Shown here one piece after another: positions 61,839 to 64,000 of a stretch of 64,000 nt of DNA. Source of the DNA: Parietichytrium sp. I65-24A. Taxonomy: Eukaryota > Sar > Bigyra > Thraustochytrida > Thraustochytriidae. The stretch spans positions 189,584-253,583 of the forward strand of contig BLSF01000030.1 of NCBI GenBank assembly GCA_012862575.1, in the 5' to 3' direction. The position numbers were made by a program, and so were the translations under genes. The first letter of the stretch is position 1. Each line of letters opens with the position of its first letter. Below the pieces are notes generated by a model that saw only the letters and a list, made by a program, of their open reading frames with translations, had not been told where the DNA came from and searched no databases.

Positions 61839-63035
61839 ATGGAGATTCTGCAGGCAGTGCAGGGCACAGCGTGAGTTGCTGGTTTGTGGGCCGGGTGGTT
61901 GCTGACGTGCTGGCTCGGGACGGAGTGGTTTGCCTTGGTTTTGGCCGCACACGTTTATCGTGCAGGTAGTGTCTGGCGTGAGCGGCGATGGTGCGGGAAT
62001 GTGCTCTCTCTCGTGTGATTGGTTGATGCTGATGCTGTGGTTTTGGTATTTTGGGTTGCGTGTCTGCGACGCAGCGACGACGCGGCTATAAGCAAGCTCT
62101 CGGCGTGCCAGAAAGGGTACTATGAGGATCCGTTCATAGAGACGTTCGTGGGCAAGTCGGGAAAGCGGTCGCCATTGATCAACAGAGGTTATTACGCCCG
62201 GGTCCGCGCGATGGAGATGGTGGTTCAGAGGTTCCTGGAAGGAGCAGCAGGCGATGCGCAGATTGTGGCACTTGGAGCAGGGAACGACACCACGTTTTTT
62301 AGATTACGCAATGACGGACGCGCGCCGTGCAAATACGTCGAAGTGGACTTGAAAGGAGTTGTGCTGAAGAAGCTGGCCGTGCTGGCAAAGAATGAACACA
62401 TTCGCGAGCTTGCAGGAGTCGATATGGAGAAAATTGAGGATGCTGCGAGGAATGTAGGTACCGCCGTTTTGCAGTCCGAGCACTACGCCCTGGCGTGCGT
62501 GGATTTGCGAGATGTACAAAGCCTTGCTATTATTCTCGGTCAAGTGCAAGGGTTCAGCTTTAAAGCTCCCACCCTCTTCATCTCAGAGTGTGTATTGTGT
62601 TACGTAGAGCCAGAACATTCCGGACGGTTGCTGACTTGGATGCAGGACAGCTTTGATAGCGTTGCGTTCACAGCTTACGAACAGATCCTCCCCGACGATG
62701 CTTTCGGAAGAACGATGCTGGGCCATTTTCAATCCAGGGGATGCCCATTAATGTCAATCCACGAGTACCCGGACCTGGCTTCTCAAGTCAAGAGGTTCAA
62801 AGATCGCAACTGGGGCTATGTGGAGGTCTATGACATGAACGATATCTACTATAAGTGCCTTGACAAGGAGGATTTGCGCCGGGCAGAAAGGCTGGAAATA
62901 TTTGACGAATTTGAGGAATGGCACATGATGCAAGGCCACTACTGCATCGTTCTGGCTGTGAGCGAAAAGGCGGAGACGAAGGCTCTCGCGAACGTCAAGC
63001 TTTTAATTACAGAAAGCGAAGCTGGCGCTGTCTAG
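61839..63035 (+). CDS. LCMT1: leucine carboxyl methyltransferase 1, two exons
   Basis: Spliced model: exon 1 61839-61870 (32 bases), intron 61871-62074 (204 bases, GTGAGT..GCAG), exon 2 62075-63035; 330 residues. The join reads QGT-A-DDAAISKL, which matches the LCMT N-terminus (TNDDAA in animals), whereas the unspliced frame does not. Family signatures: PLINRGYYARV, SAM-binding LGAGNDTTFFRL, YVEVDLKGVVLKK, TLFISECVLCYVEPEHSGRLL, YEQILPDDAFGRTM and the SxFExx-like DEFEEWHMMQGHYCIVLA end. LCMT1 methylates the C-terminal Leu of the PP2A catalytic subunit and so directs holoenzyme assembly. Cytosolic. The length fits the family. Confidence 0.94.
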
Positions 63036-63228
63036 CTTGCGCCAGTTCTTTCTTTCTTTCTCCGCTCGATGTGTCGTACAGTCCTGAAACGAGAAAATAA
63101 ACTATATAAAAGAGAACGAGAGCAGTTTTGATGAATAATCCAACCATAAAGCCCTTCACTCTGAGGAAGAGCTGCGTTTTTGCGCGCAGCAGGAAAATTG
63201 AAAAATTGATTGCTTCATTTTTAATGCT

Positions 63229-64000
63229 TTATGAGGACACAGTTCCTTGGGGCGTTGCTGCGCCAGGAGAAACTTGCTGCGAGGCGGTACCGATGGAAAA
63301 GAGGGTGCTACCTGGCATGAAGCCTGATTGCAGGGTGCCGGCTAAGCTGGAGTTGTTGAAAGCTCGGCGCTCCCAAGCGTGCAAATCAAAGTATAAATAC
63401 TGCGGCTGGTCCTGTGACGCCTCCTTCGACTGCTGAAACCAGATTCTGTGCTCCATGTGGTAGCGCCAGTCCCGATTATAAAGCTCCTGGGCGGCCATGA
63501 CTTGCGCTGCGTCTCTTGGCATTGCATAAAAAATGTAAAACAAGGTCTCCAGGGAGAACTTTCCAAACATTCCCGCCTTGAGAGTAGGTTTCACCGAGTT
63601 TCCTCCAGCACTTTTGGTCGAAATATTGTAACAGGCAGGCAGTGTAAACTGTGGGTCGCGACTAGAGGGCCGATCCGACCATGGCGAGGAGAACGAGTTG
63701 TGAAGCGACTCTGAGGAGTTCAGGTTTAGTCCCAGCGACGTCAGGTCAGTTCCAAGAGCGAGAACCATGCGATCTTGCTCTTCCATGCGAATCACACTGA
63801 GCAACCCAAGGAGACCAAAGTACTGATCTGGAGGAAGTGGCGACTTTTTCTTTTGGTTACCACCTGCGCCAGCTCCGACTCCAACCCCCTTTTGTCCTGG
63901 TGCACCGGCCTTGAGAGCCTGCGCCTGGTAATCTTTCAAGCTCATGCTATTCACATCCATCCCGGCACGCATTTGCTCCATCATTTGCCCGCCGGGATTT
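63229..64000 (-). CDS. CNOT2: CCR4-NOT complex subunit NOT2 (NOT2/3/5 domain), N-terminus outside window
   Basis: The frame is open to the right edge (257 codons seen), so the start is probably beyond the window; an internal ATG at 63984 is likely not the start. Visible parts: a short linker (SLKDYQAQAL), a Gly-rich stretch, then DQYFGLLGLLSVIRMEEQDRMVLALGTDLTSLGLNLNSSESLHNSF, which is the NOT2 conserved core. The NOT box follows with YNI and FSLETLFYIFYAMPRDAAQVMAAQELYNRDWRYH and FDLHAWERRAF. The protein is a scaffold of the deadenylase complex that shortens mRNA poly(A) tails. The last ~40 residues are Ser/Gly-rich. Confidence 0.93.
   Translation of the reverse strand, partial: NPGGQMMEQMRAGMDVNSMSLKDYQAQALKAGAPGQKGVGVGAGAGGNQKKKSPLPPDQYFGLLGLLSVIRMEEQDRMVLALGTDLTSLGLNLNSSESLHNSFSSPWSDRPSSRDPQFTLPACYNISTKSAGGNSVKPTLKAGMFGKFSLETLFYIFYAMPRDAAQVMAAQELYNRDWRYHMEHRIWFQQSKEASQDQPQYLYFDLHAWERRAFNNSSLAGTLQSGFMPGSTLFSIGTASQQVSPGAATPQGTVSS

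Noticed and set aside
1-64000. transposons, virus-like elements, CRISPR arrays, rRNA, tRNA or snRNA genes
   Set aside because: I looked for reverse-transcriptase, transposase and capsid-like frames, long terminal repeats, B-box patterns and U1/U2/U6 core strings, and found nothing I could support by eye.

Overview
This is a window of nuclear DNA from a unicellular eukaryote. Genes are long, mostly intronless and single-copy, separated by large AT-richer gaps full of microsatellites. The two clearly spliced genes use GT-AG introns of 76-204 bases. Proteins are eukaryotic: spliceosomal DEAH helicase, CCR4-NOT subunit, WASP, class C GPCR, legumain. Ser/Pro/Thr-rich linkers of the SPT/PTP kind, a LamG-class C GPCR and a giant C-type-lectin surface protein suggest a stramenopile, perhaps a labyrinthulomycete (thraustochytrid). 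That placement is inference, not proof.

Layout. 1-1788 (-): CRAL-TRIO/SEC14-like protein, cut by the left edge. 4337-13156 (-): a 2,939-residue secreted or membrane protein with EGF-like, discoidin-like and C-type lectin modules; a decayed same-strand copy of its C-terminal ectodomain lies at about 16141-16780. 17218-18756 (-): nucleostemin/Grn1-type GTPase. 21652-22710 (+): secreted protein of three six-cysteine repeats. 29070-30005 (+): two-repeat Myb factor. 30779-33616 (-): voltage-gated K+ channel with a cyclic-nucleotide-binding-like domain and EF hands. 34720-35580 (-): METTL-type methyltransferase. 37033-39072 (+): WASP. 39362-40711 (-): legumain. 41925-42737 (+): HAD hydrolase. 43074-43961 (-) and 54328-55029 (+): two paralogous four-TM proteins. 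44884-49200 (-): LamG-class C GPCR. 55268-56107 (-): membrane protein with a CxxC/DH/CxxC site. 56551-59868 (-): DHX16/Prp2. 60530-61251 (+): TMEM208/SND2 (four exons). 61839-63035 (+): LCMT1 (two exons). 63229 to right edge (-): CNOT2/NOT2.

The genes do not form one pathway. Themes are RNA and ribosome work (DHX16, GNL3-like, NOT2), cell surface and signalling (lectin protein, GPCR, K+ channel, Cys-repeat protein), and general housekeeping (SND2, LCMT1, legumain). DHX16 and TMEM208 are divergent and probably share a 0.66-kb promoter region.

The most unusual signals are in the noncoding DNA. A 9-bp motif TGACWGTGA occurs about 22 times by my count, all outside accepted genes. A 10-bp palindrome GTACCGGTAC recurs at five intergenic loci. 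Patches rich in TAG/CTA/GTA lie upstream of many genes. I saw no tRNA, rRNA, snRNA, CRISPR array, virus-like element or transposon.
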